Below are positions 28,801 through 36,675 of a stretch of 64,000 bases of DNA, piece by piece. This DNA comes from Okeania hirsuta. GTDB lineage: Bacteria > Cyanobacteriota > Cyanobacteriia > Cyanobacteriales > Microcoleaceae. The stretch is taken from the NCBI RefSeq assembly GCF_003838195.1, contig NZ_RCBY01000716.1, positions 1-64,000 on the forward strand. Reading direction: 5' to 3'. Under the pieces are notes generated by a model that ran no database searches, was not told where the DNA came from, and saw only the letters and a list, made by a program, of their open reading frames with translations. Both the position numbers and the translations under genes were made by a program. The stretch's first letter is position 1. Each line of letters begins with the position of its first letter.

Positions 28801-31800
28801 TCCAGAAAGGGTGTCTTTACCTGTTCCACCTTTGAGGTTGTCGTTGCCTTCTCCTCCGTCTATGAGGTCGTTGTCTCTGCCGCCTTTGAGGAGGTCGTTA
28901 CCTGCTTGACCTTCTAGGGTGTCGTTACCAAATTGACCGTAGAGGCGGTCTTCTCCTTCTCCTCCATCTATGAGGTCGTTTCCCCTTTTGGCTTTGAGTA
29001 GGTCGTCTCCTCCTAAACCACTGAGGATATTGTTTTGTGCGTCGCCAATGAGTAGGTCTTCGTATTCTGAACCTTCGAGGTTTTCGATGTTGGTGAGGGT
29101 GTCTTTTTTGGCGTCTCCTGCCCAACCTTTACCGTCAAAGAGACTGACGTGAACTCGACTTTCGGAGGTGAAGTAAGAGGCGGTGTCGTTGTCGTTGCCT
29201 CCGTCTAGTTTATCTGGGTCTTTGCCTCCGACAAGAAAGTCGTTACCGTCTTCGCCTTTGATGTCATCTGTTCCTTCTTCGCCGAAGATGATGTCTTCTC
29301 CGTCGCGGGCTTCTACGATGTCGTTTCCTTTTCCGCTGTGGATGATGTTGTCTACTTCGTCCCCTGTAATGGTGTCATCGAAGTCGGAACCGATGACGTT
29401 TTCTGTGTTTAAGATTTCGTCTGTACCTCCGAAGCCATCGTTGGCTTGGTTTTGTTCGAGGTTGACGTTTACTTTGTCTGGGTCTCGGCGATAGGAGGCG
29501 GTGTCGTTGTCGTTGCCTCCGTCTAGTTGGTCGTCTCCAGCGTTGCCTACCATTATGTCGTTGCCTGCAAGACCTTCAATGCGGTTATCTTTTTCGTTGC
29601 CGATGAGAACATCGTTGAATTCTGAACCGATGATATTTTCTAGGTTGGTGAGAATATCTGTTGTTCCAAAACCGTCTTGAGCAGTGCCCTTTTCAATGGT
29701 AAAGTCAGGTTCGGTATCGGTGGGGATGGGTTTTTCGGTGACAATGGTTGTGTGTTGATAGCCGCCTGGGTTTTCGTAGTCTTGTTGTTCGTCGATATTG
29801 ACTACTACTCCATTGGGTGAGTTATCATAAGTGACTGTATCGTTTTCGTCTCCACCGTCGATGAAGTCGTTACCTTGTTCTCCTTTGAGGAGGTCGTTGT
29901 CTGTTTGTCCGTAAAGTTCGTCGTCTCCTGCACCACCTTTGACGTCATCATCTCCTGCTTCGGCGGTGACTATGTTGGCGTCATCATCGCCTGTGATGTT
30001 ATCGTTGAATTCTGAACCGACAACGTTTTCGATATTAAATATTTGGTCGGTGGCATCGAAGCCATCGGTAGCTGTGTTAGTGGCGAGGTTGACTTCTACT
30101 GCGTTGGGGTCGCGTAGGTAGCTGACTACATCTGTGCCTGCTCCACCGTCGAAGTTGTCGTTGCCTGCGTTGCCGATAACTAGGTCGTTGCCTGTTAAGG
30201 CGTTAATTTCGTTATCTTTTTCGTTGCCAATGAGAACATCGTCTGATTCTGAACCGATGATATTTTCTAGGTTGGTAAGGATGTCTGTTGTGCCAAAGCC
30301 GTCAGATGCTGTGCCTGCTTCAATGGTGAAGTTGGGTTCTAAGTCTATGGGGTTGGCATCGGAGGTGTCGTTGCTGTAGGTGTTTGTTTCATCGATATTT
30401 ACGACTACGGCGTTGGGGGAGTTGTCGTAGTTGACTGTATCAATATCATTGCCACCATCAATAATGTCGTTACCTTGTTCTCCTGTGAGGAGGTCGTTAC
30501 CAGTTTGGCCGTTCAGGTTGTCATCTCCTGCACCACCTTTAACGTTGTCTGCACCAGTGCCTGCGGTGACAATATTTGCTTCTTCATCCCCTGTAATGTT
30601 ATCGTCGAATTCTGAACCGACAACGTTTTCGATGTTAAATATTTGGTCTGTGTTGCCGAAGCCATCGGTAGCTGTATTGGTTGCGAGGTTGACTTCTACT
30701 GCATTGGGGTCGCGTCGATAGCTGACTGCATCGTTGCCTTCTCCACCATCGAGGTTATCATTGCCTGCGTTACCAATAACAACGTCATTGCCTGAGTTGC
30801 CGTCAATGTCGTTATCTTTTTCGTTACCAATGAGAATGTCATCAAAACCTGAACCAATAATATTTTCTAGATTTCCAGAAACATCAATAGTTTCCTCAAT
30901 GACTGTATTTATTGTTTCATCATAGGTTGCTCTAGTAGCAGTAAAATTAAAGCTATCTTCAGTACCAAACCCATCTTGAGCTGTGGCTGCGTCGATATTA
31001 AAGTTGCCTTCTAAGTCATCTATTGGGCCTGAGTTTTGATAACCTTGTGTCTCATCAATATTAACAACAACTGCATCGGGAGAGCTTTCATAACTTACAA
31101 CATCAACATCTTCACCGCCACTAATTCTATCGTTACCCGCTTCTCCCTTGAGCAGGTCGTTGCCAGCATCTCCTAATATTTCATCATCACCCGTACCGCC
31201 GTCTAGTTCATCCTCTCCTGTACCCCCACTAATATTGTCGTTACCAGCACCACCATAAACTTGATCGTCACCCTCATCACCGAGAATAATATCGTTGCCA
31301 GCTTGGGAGTCATTGCTGTCTCCATAAAGTTCGTCATTGTCAGCACCACCATCTATAAAGTCGTCTCCAGCGCCGCCATCAATATTATCTATTCCTGCTT
31401 GACCAGACAGTTCATCATCCCCTTCACCGCCAGAAACATTATCGTTACCCTCTCCAGCATTAACAACATCTTGACCACTACCACCAGAGAGATTATCGTT
31501 TCCAGCTCGACCTAATATTCTGTCATCTCCACTATCTCCGTTGATGACATCATCTGCTTCACCACCAGATAAAACATCATCTCCTTCACCACCAGAAAAT
31601 TCTACGGATATGGCAATATTTTCAACATCAATTTTGTCATCAAGTTTGCCACCATTAGCCTGAATATTATTCACTTCAGTGTAATCTTGAGAATAGCCAA
31701 TAGCATTAACAGTTATTGTGTCATTGTTTGGATTCCCTGAACCCTTGAGAATAAATATCTCACCATCGTCAGTGGTATTGATAAATAACCGTAATTCCGC

Positions 31801-34800
31801 CCGTGGCCCCATATTTAATTCTAGAGTGCCACCACTAAAGGTTTCAGGACCTTCATTGGCTAATATGGGCTCGTGGTCAGGACAAGTTTCAATGCCAAAT
31901 TCGGCTAGGGTAGTTCTGGCAAAATCTCCTTCCCATTTCTTACCAAAGGGAGGCCAGCCAACTCGAGCGTAATATCCGAGAAACGCATCTAATTGACCAC
32001 CTATATCAAATAAGCAACCTGGGTGGGAGTCAAAAATAGCTTTGAATTCAGAGCCACGAATTTTACCGTCACTTATTCCTAAATCGTCACCAGATTCTCC
32101 TAAGTCTTCTAAGTCAACACTGATAGTTGCTTCAATACCACCGTTAACTTCGGCTTTGGCAATAACGACATCCAGACCTACTCCTGCTTTGAGCAGACCG
32201 CTGACTTCTAATTCTGGTAAATCTTCTGTGCCATTTCGATTATCACTAAAGAAAAAGCCATCAAAAATTTTCTCTATTTCATCAGATTCATATCCAGTGT
32301 CAGCCCACTGTTTTATTCCTTCAGAATCATATCCAAATCCTAGATTTAGTTTTGCTCCTATTTCACCTCCAAAAGATACGGCAATCGGACCTACAATAGG
32401 AAACGAACCGTCTATACCAAAGGAGAAATCAAATTCGGGAACTTTAAATTCAAAAAAGTCTACATTTTGCCCAGTCAATAATCCAATTGCTGAAGTGGGA
32501 TTATCTAAAATTGGGAATGACAGAAATTTATCAATAGAGTCTTTGTTACTGAAGAATTCTGTTTGAGCTTGAAATTGACCAGAGCTTCCTGGATTTTTTT
32601 CTTCTAGTTGAGCTAGGGTTGCGTTAAATTCTTGTTCTAGCTCTGCGAGAGATTTCTTCGGTGCTGAAAGGGTTGCCTCTGCAATAGAAGTACCGGAAGT
32701 TATATCAAAGTCACCTAGACTAACATCACCAATATTAATTCCTACTTCGCCTGCATCTTTATCAGCTATATTAGACAATACGTTAATAAAATTAATAGCA
32801 TCCAATGCCAAAGTAACATTTTTAATAGTTGGGTCATTAGAAAATTGATTAGCTAAACCGAGTAAGTTATGCTCATCACCTCCTAAGTTTAATGGTTTTA
32901 AAATGTCTATTGGTTCTTTGAGAAAATTTGTGGCTGCTTGAATGGGTTCAGTAATTACTTGAATTGGTTCAACAATTGGTTTGACAAAATCGCTGAGAAA
33001 GGAACCTAAAAATATATTTGTGTCATCAAAACTAACTTGAGGAATGGCATTATTTTCAGCAAAATTCCAACTAATATTCAAATCTGTACCAACTTTTGGT
33101 AGTGCTGCTGAGTCGCCAAGTTTTGAGACGATATTTAATTTTATATCAGCAGAAGCATTTGGTTCAGCATTAATATTAAATAAAGTTCCGCCTATTTCAG
33201 ATAATGTTAATTTACCGTCTGAATTTGGGTCTGTTACATCTACAGAATAATCTGCATTTAGCTGACTTCCTTTATCTGTAATATCAACTAACAAAAATCC
33301 CATTTCACCTTCTGCTTTTAAGCCTGGTAATGAAGCATTCAGACCAATATCTAATTCTTTATCTGGAGAAGTATCCAGGAATAACCCATCATCTGATGTA
33401 TAACCAAAACCTAAATTAAAGTCAATGCCTAAATCTACTTTTGCTTTCCCATCAGTTATTAATCCTAACCCTGGCAAACCAATGTCAGAAGCTAAGGAAG
33501 TTTCTAAAGATTTCTCTTGATTAAAATCAATATTAAAAGTGAAACCATTGGCAATATTACCAATATTAATGTCTTGTCCTAATAAGTCTTCTAGCCCTTC
33601 TTCAATTAATTGTTTTGGTTGTTCTAATACGTTGCTTAATAACCCTGCTAATGGGTCAACTAATTTGGTTTCTAGTTCTGAGAGAATATCTTCTAGCAAA
33701 TTTTCTCCAGCTACACCTAGTTGATTAATTCCATCTTCTATTGCGTCTTGAAGTACCTCTGTAATTTCTGCTCCACTGGGTGGATCTAGTAGTGCATTCA
33801 GAATATTTTTGGGAATAGATTCCGGGATGTCTTCAATCTTATTTATACTAGGAATTGCATCAAGGAAAGCTTCACGAATTATATTCAGAGGTTCATCCAA
33901 AACTTCAGCCAATAACCCACTAAACTGACTTCGTAATTCTTGGCTAAATTCAGTTATTGCTATTTCTAATACTGCATCAACTGTGGGAATTTCTCCTTTA
34001 AATATTTCCGGATTTAAAGATGTTAAAAATTCTGAAATAGCTGTAGCTAGTACATCAGAAACAGCTTTATCGCTGTTAATTTCAGACTTCAATTTAGGAA
34101 TTATTTCGTCTTCAAATTTTTCAGGAATGGCTGTAATATCTATCCCTGATTTCAGCACATCAAGCTGCTTTAGTGCATCAAACAGAACTTGTTTTACTTG
34201 GTCTGAAGATAAATTTACTAAGTCTTCTAACTGTTCTAATTGAGCTAAAATATCGTTGTTGAGGTCATTGAGAAATTTGGCTGCTTGGTCTGTAGATTTT
34301 TGCAATTCGTCGCCCAGTAGAGGCAATTTTGTAAATATTTGATTGTCAATTGCTGCTTGAATAACTGTTAAATATTCTTTTAAACCACTGGTTACTCCTT
34401 CTACTACCGTTTTAGCATCTTTAAGACCATCTAGAATGTCATTTATTGCCCCACTAACTGTGTCGAGAAGTTCCTTTACATTCTGTTCAATTTGGATTTG
34501 CTGTCCATCTATATTAACAAGTGCAGTATCATCCTCTGTTTTTAATGCTTGTAATTCTTGTTCGTTTAATTCTACACCTTGCACTAACTGAGCAAAAATA
34601 TCTCCTTCATCTCCAGAAGTATCAACCTGATTAATTTCATAATCCACAAAATGCCCAACTTCTTCTAATAAAAGATTGGCGATCGCCTCCCCATTTCCCA
34701 CATTCTGACTAATATATTCTGCTGCTAAATAAATAGTGTTATTCGCTCCGGCAAAAGCACCATTCGCTCCATTAATCTCTGCTGCGGAGCGAATATCAAT

Positions 34801-35019
34801 CTTGGGCAACCATTCTAAATTTTCTCCTTCCCATTTCCTTCGCAAATCTTCTACTTTTTCTCGCTCAAATTGATTACCAAAAGCTACTTCAAATATTGGT
34901 AATAAACTGCCATCTGTAGCAATTACTTTCAAGCTTTCTTCTAAACTTAATAATCCTAAATTCAAAGCAGACATTTCAGACTCATCTAAAAGCTGAGTCC
35001 CTATTATTATATTATTCAT
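25888..35019 (-). CDS. Giant RTX (hemolysin-type calcium-binding repeat) protein, 3043 residues
   Basis: Residues 1-180 form an N-terminal domain seen in other cyanobacterial RTX proteins (LEWLPKIDIRSAAEINGANG, LLLEEVGHFVDYEIN). Residues 180-480 are helical, amphipathic and repetitive. About 490-1100 are beta-rich (FNIDFNQEKSLETSLASDIG). About 1140-2640 are RTX nonapeptides (GGxGxDxLx), interspersed with longer modules. Residues 2640-2690 hold a typical end-of-array domain (GGSGSDTFVLQQNAGSDSIY). About 2715-2960 is an acidic Ser/Glu/Asp repeat. There is no N-terminal signal peptide, as expected for type I secretion; the repeats should fold outside the cell on binding calcium. AAGGAGAA precedes the ATG. 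No secretion genes are adjacent. A surface or matrix/adhesin role is likely; no catalytic domain was recognised. Confidence 0.9.
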   Translation of the reverse strand: MNNIIIGTQLLDESEMSALNLGLLSLEESLKVIATDGSLLPIFEVAFGNQFEREKVEDLRRKWEGENLEWLPKIDIRSAAEINGANGAFAGANNTIYLAAEYISQNVGNGEAIANLLLEEVGHFVDYEINQVDTSGDEGDIFAQLVQGVELNEQELQALKTEDDTALVNIDGQQIQIEQNVKELLDTVSGAINDILDGLKDAKTVVEGVTSGLKEYLTVIQAAIDNQIFTKLPLLGDELQKSTDQAAKFLNDLNNDILAQLEQLEDLVNLSSDQVKQVLFDALKQLDVLKSGIDITAIPEKFEDEIIPKLKSEINSDKAVSDVLATAISEFLTSLNPEIFKGEIPTVDAVLEIAITEFSQELRSQFSGLLAEVLDEPLNIIREAFLDAIPSINKIEDIPESIPKNILNALLDPPSGAEITEVLQDAIEDGINQLGVAGENLLEDILSELETKLVDPLAGLLSNVLEQPKQLIEEGLEDLLGQDINIGNIANGFTFNIDFNQEKSLETSLASDIGLPGLGLITDGKAKVDLGIDFNLGFGYTSDDGLFLDTSPDKELDIGLNASLPGLKAEGEMGFLLVDITDKGSQLNADYSVDVTDPNSDGKLTLSEIGGTLFNINAEPNASADIKLNIVSKLGDSAALPKVGTDLNISWNFAENNAIPQVSFDDTNIFLGSFLSDFVKPIVEPIQVITEPIQAATNFLKEPIDILKPLNLGGDEHNLLGLANQFSNDPTIKNVTLALDAINFINVLSNIADKDAGEVGINIGDVSLGDFDITSGTSIAEATLSAPKKSLAELEQEFNATLAQLEEKNPGSSGQFQAQTEFFSNKDSIDKFLSFPILDNPTSAIGLLTGQNVDFFEFKVPEFDFSFGIDGSFPIVGPIAVSFGGEIGAKLNLGFGYDSEGIKQWADTGYESDEIEKIFDGFFFSDNRNGTEDLPELEVSGLLKAGVGLDVVIAKAEVNGGIEATISVDLEDLGESGDDLGISDGKIRGSEFKAIFDSHPGCLFDIGGQLDAFLGYYARVGWPPFGKKWEGDFARTTLAEFGIETCPDHEPILANEGPETFSGGTLELNMGPRAELRLFINTTDDGEIFILKGSGNPNNDTITVNAIGYSQDYTEVNNIQANGGKLDDKIDVENIAISVEFSGGEGDDVLSGGEADDVINGDSGDDRILGRAGNDNLSGGSGQDVVNAGEGNDNVSGGEGDDELSGQAGIDNIDGGAGDDFIDGGADNDELYGDSNDSQAGNDIILGDEGDDQVYGGAGNDNISGGTGEDELDGGTGDDEILGDAGNDLLKGEAGNDRISGGEDVDVVSYESSPDAVVVNIDETQGYQNSGPIDDLEGNFNIDAATAQDGFGTEDSFNFTATRATYDETINTVIEETIDVSGNLENIIGSGFDDILIGNEKDNDIDGNSGNDVVIGNAGNDNLDGGEGNDAVSYRRDPNAVEVNLATNTATDGFGNTDQIFNIENVVGSEFDDNITGDEEANIVTAGTGADNVKGGAGDDNLNGQTGNDLLTGEQGNDIIDGGNDIDTVNYDNSPNAVVVNIDETNTYSNDTSDANPIDLEPNFTIEAGTASDGFGTTDILTNLENIIGSESDDVLIGNEKDNEINALTGNDLVIGNAGNDNFDGGAGTDVVSYLRDPNAVEVNLATNTATDGFDATDQIFNIENVVGSEFNDNITGDDDANIVTAEAGDDDVKGGAGDDELYGQTDNDLLKGEQGNDFIDGGDENDTVTYDNSPNGVVVNIDEQQDYENPGGYQHTTIVTEKPIPTDTEPDFTIEKGTAQDGFGTTDILTNLENIIGSEFNDVLIGNEKDNRIEGLAGNDIMVGNAGDDQLDGGNDNDTASYRRDPDKVNVNLEQNQANDGFGGTDEILNTENVIGSDFDDTITGDEVDNIIHSGKGNDIVEARDGEDIIFGEEGTDDIKGEDGNDFLVGGKDPDKLDGGNDNDTASYFTSESRVHVSLFDGKGWAGDAKKDTLTNIENLEGSEYEDLLIGDAQNNILSGLGGDDLLKAKRGNDLIDGGEGEDRLYGQFGNDTLEGQAGNDLLKGGRDNDLIDGGEGNDNLKGGTGKDTLSGGAGNDNLKGGTGDDQLDGGAGNDNLEGETGNDNLKGGTGNDQLDGGDGDDNLQGEAGDDQLYGMGGQDNLDGGSDDDLLEGRSGNDQLEGGEGNDRIYGNQGNDNLSGGEGNDLLKGGFDKDTLDGGAGNDELFGQIDKDLLKGGEGNDNLWGGGNDDRLYGGEGDDYLNGEAGNDTLEGNEGKDRLYGEEGDDEIKGNTGRDYLDGGAGNDKLLGNEDNDRIYGREGDDILEGGTGQDILDGGADDDFMYGEEGGDRLDGGEGEDYLDGGEGDDRLKGEAGDDHLLGQSGRDYLDGGEGEDILEGGEEADLLLGKEGDDLLEGGEGDDELDGGADEDQLYGQEGNDTLKGGTGNDYLEGGEGDDELDGGEGNDQLYGQEGKDILSGEEGNDNLYGGDDDDQLEGGTGNDLLSGEEGNDTLDAGDGDDNLEGGEGDDELTAGKGEDQLYGDEGDDTLDAGVGHDYIEGGEGDDEITAGEGDDQAYGGAGSDSINGNGGNDLLDGGEGDDVIEGEEGDDYIIGGEGDDELSAGTGNDLLEGGEGNDSLHGNEGDNILDGGEGDDELHGGSGSDTFVLQQNAGSDSIYNFQVDDDFFELIDLTFEELEIAKETESSDNTVIRVLDSGEQLAFVEGVKADELTGFHFFPFSGSDEAELETNEEEVEAIAETDDVVAEGEDITSDAESPETENETVVAESEEITSDSESPETDESDNSVVEGEEITSDSESLETDESDNSVAEEEDITSDSESQETENETVVEEDDIASDSESQETENETVVEEDDIASESESPETDESDNSVAESEDVTSDSESPETDESDNSVAESEDVTSDSESQETENETVVEEDDIASESESPETDESDNSVTEEAIASNEPKEEKTDTLTGEEVSTETDDELLNGGSDSPSDNTDEFLLAGDELASIPEIEVQELTTSSDNNMIEDDITTGSRTIETAERDSQDPVLAAIDTNNMAPI
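26200..26780 (-). repeat. Acidic ~20-residue repeats at the C-terminus of the RTX protein
   Basis: Roughly ten in-frame units of about 60 bases encode SDSESPETDESDNSVAE and SDSESQETENETVVEEDD type segments. The DNA copies are nearly identical between units, so the array likely expands and shrinks by slippage or recombination. Two alternating unit types are visible (ESDNSV and ENETVV). Confidence 0.85.
27090..31600 (-). repeat. RTX nonapeptide array with embedded ~600-bp modules
   Basis: Most of this stretch is GGxGxDxLx coding DNA. Between about 29340 and 31100, longer units recur. The block from GAACCGACAACGTTTTCGAT at 30015 recurs at 30615, exactly 600 bases (200 codons) away, with a more diverged copy near 29389. 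Each encodes NIENVVGSEF, DPNAVEVNLATNTATDGF and ENIIGSE segments. Confidence 0.85.
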
Positions 35020-35335
35020 GTTATTCTCCTTAGCCCTGCATCCAGAGCCGCTAGTTCTCAGGAGTCACCCTAATTATTTGTTTAGTACCAAATACAATTT
35101 ATTACTCAACTACTAGCCTATGCTAAATCATCTCACCTAAAATTCGGTACTTTTTTAGGTAGCTCCCTGATTTTTACTGATAAATGTTATTTTTAGATTA
35201 GCATTATTTATCCGTATTGTTGCTATTATTATTTTAATTTTTATATAGTTTTATATAGAAAATTCTGATTTTTTGTAATAATTAGTTACTAACTGTTACT
35301 AATTATTAGTCAATAATTATTTATACAGATATTTT

Positions 35336-35488
35336 ATATCAAATCCGCTCGGGTTCGGTATAAAAAAAAATTTCATCTTCATCCAAGAGCAAATGTTTCG
35401 CGCATTCTCTTCCCTCCTGACTCGGTCCTCCTGACTCGGTCCTCCTAGATTAACTATCTAATTACACCGATGCTACCGGATTTGATAT
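35336..35488. mobile_element. MITE-like element (ATATCAAATCC family), copy 2
   Basis: Ends ATATCAAATCCGC (35336-35348) and CCGGATTTGATAT (35476-35488) are inverted (12 of 13). The core has GACTCGGTCCTCCT twice. Read on the minus strand, its end TTATACCGA...AGCGGATTTGATAT matches a partial copy at about 40421-40454. Confidence 0.65.
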
Positions 35489-36374
35489 TAGATAGTTTGT
35501 GTCATTTCAGTTAGCCTCCTCTGGAGGAACTGCGTTTTTTATGTAGCGTAGCAAAACAGTGATCAATTAACGAACAAAAGTCAAACTTCTAGTATTCAGA
35601 AAAAGAAAGAAGGGACAAAAAAAAATCAAACTCTACAATACAAATATTTAAAGATATACAACTCAGAGATTGAATGTATCAGGAAATAGGGTAGTAAGAA
35701 TAAGACACAACTATACTGTCTATTTTTCAACATAACCGATCAGTCTGAATACCTATAAACTACTCTCTCATACTTATTTCTATCCCTGGACTCCTTCCCA
35801 TTTTTATCTGAATGTAGATCCATAATCTCTTAATAATTAATTTGACAAATAGTCTCTCAAATTATCCGATACCAACTCTACAGCAAAACTTATCGATATT
35901 TAAATTGTTCTGACAAAAAAGCTTTCTAGTTTTTAAGGATATAAAAAAATGATGGTTTAACCTTCCGGAGTTACAACAATAATTGAGAATGTTAGTATTG
36001 TATAAATCGAAAAAAGGTTCTTGAATAGCCTCAAACAAATAATGTTTCGGTAAATCGAAATAAATTCACTTGAGATAAAGCAGGTCAAAAAGAAACTTTT
36101 TACTGATAATATTGTCTAGATACACAGTAGATGAATGTGTAATCCGGTCAGCTTACCCATATTCATCGTTGGTACATTGTTGCCCAATTACTGCCATTGC
36201 AGATTTTCTAAATTGGCCATTCAACCGAATCAATACTTAAATCTATATTTTAGTGCTGATGATCAAATTATCCGGAAAGTACTCCTGAATTAGTTAATAG
36301 GTGGTTGAAGAGGAGATTTAAAGAGCAGGCCTCAGAAATCTGAGACTAACATAGATGAAGAGGCAAAAAAAATG

Positions 36375-36424
36375 AGTGTTATCTATTAGTAACTTAGACT
36401 GCTTAGTTACTAATAGATAACACT
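36375..36424. terminator. Perfect 20-bp stem-loop
   Basis: Arms 36375-36394 and 36405-36424 are exact reverse complements (left arm AGTGTTATCTATTAGTAACT) around a 10-base loop. It lies about 250 bases upstream of the CHAT gene. With no gene ending just before it, it may be a repeat or a leader structure rather than a terminator. Confidence 0.5.
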
Positions 36425-36675
36425 TCAACTAGACGTGCAAATTGCTAGTTCTGATAATCATAACCAGCACTACTTTGAGCTTTTTTATACCAACACCTTA
36501 AGGTTGCTACATCAGGGAAACCCAACACTCCTGCACAGAGAAAGTTTCCCAAATCTAAAATCCAAAATGGTAGAACACCAAATCCACAGTCGTCATTTCT
36601 TTCCCATTTATTCATAATCAAAAGCAAAGATCGGGAGTTTTGGCGGAGTAAATTCAGCAGAAGGATAAAAAATAA

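Larger units (their letters stand above)
35020..36675. other. Long intergenic region between the RTX and CHAT genes
   Basis: 1.65 kb without a supported gene. It holds the MITE-like copy at 35336-35488 and a perfect 20-bp stem-loop at 36375-36424. The rest is AT-rich with frequent stops; small ORFs near 36435-36693 on both strands show no family features. The divergent promoters of the RTX and CHAT genes must lie here, but I could not assign boxes. Confidence 0.6.

Noticed and set aside
28649-30925. Several plus-strand Ser/Pro/Leu-rich ORFs
   Set aside because: They are antisense to the RTX nonapeptide array and share its periodicity.
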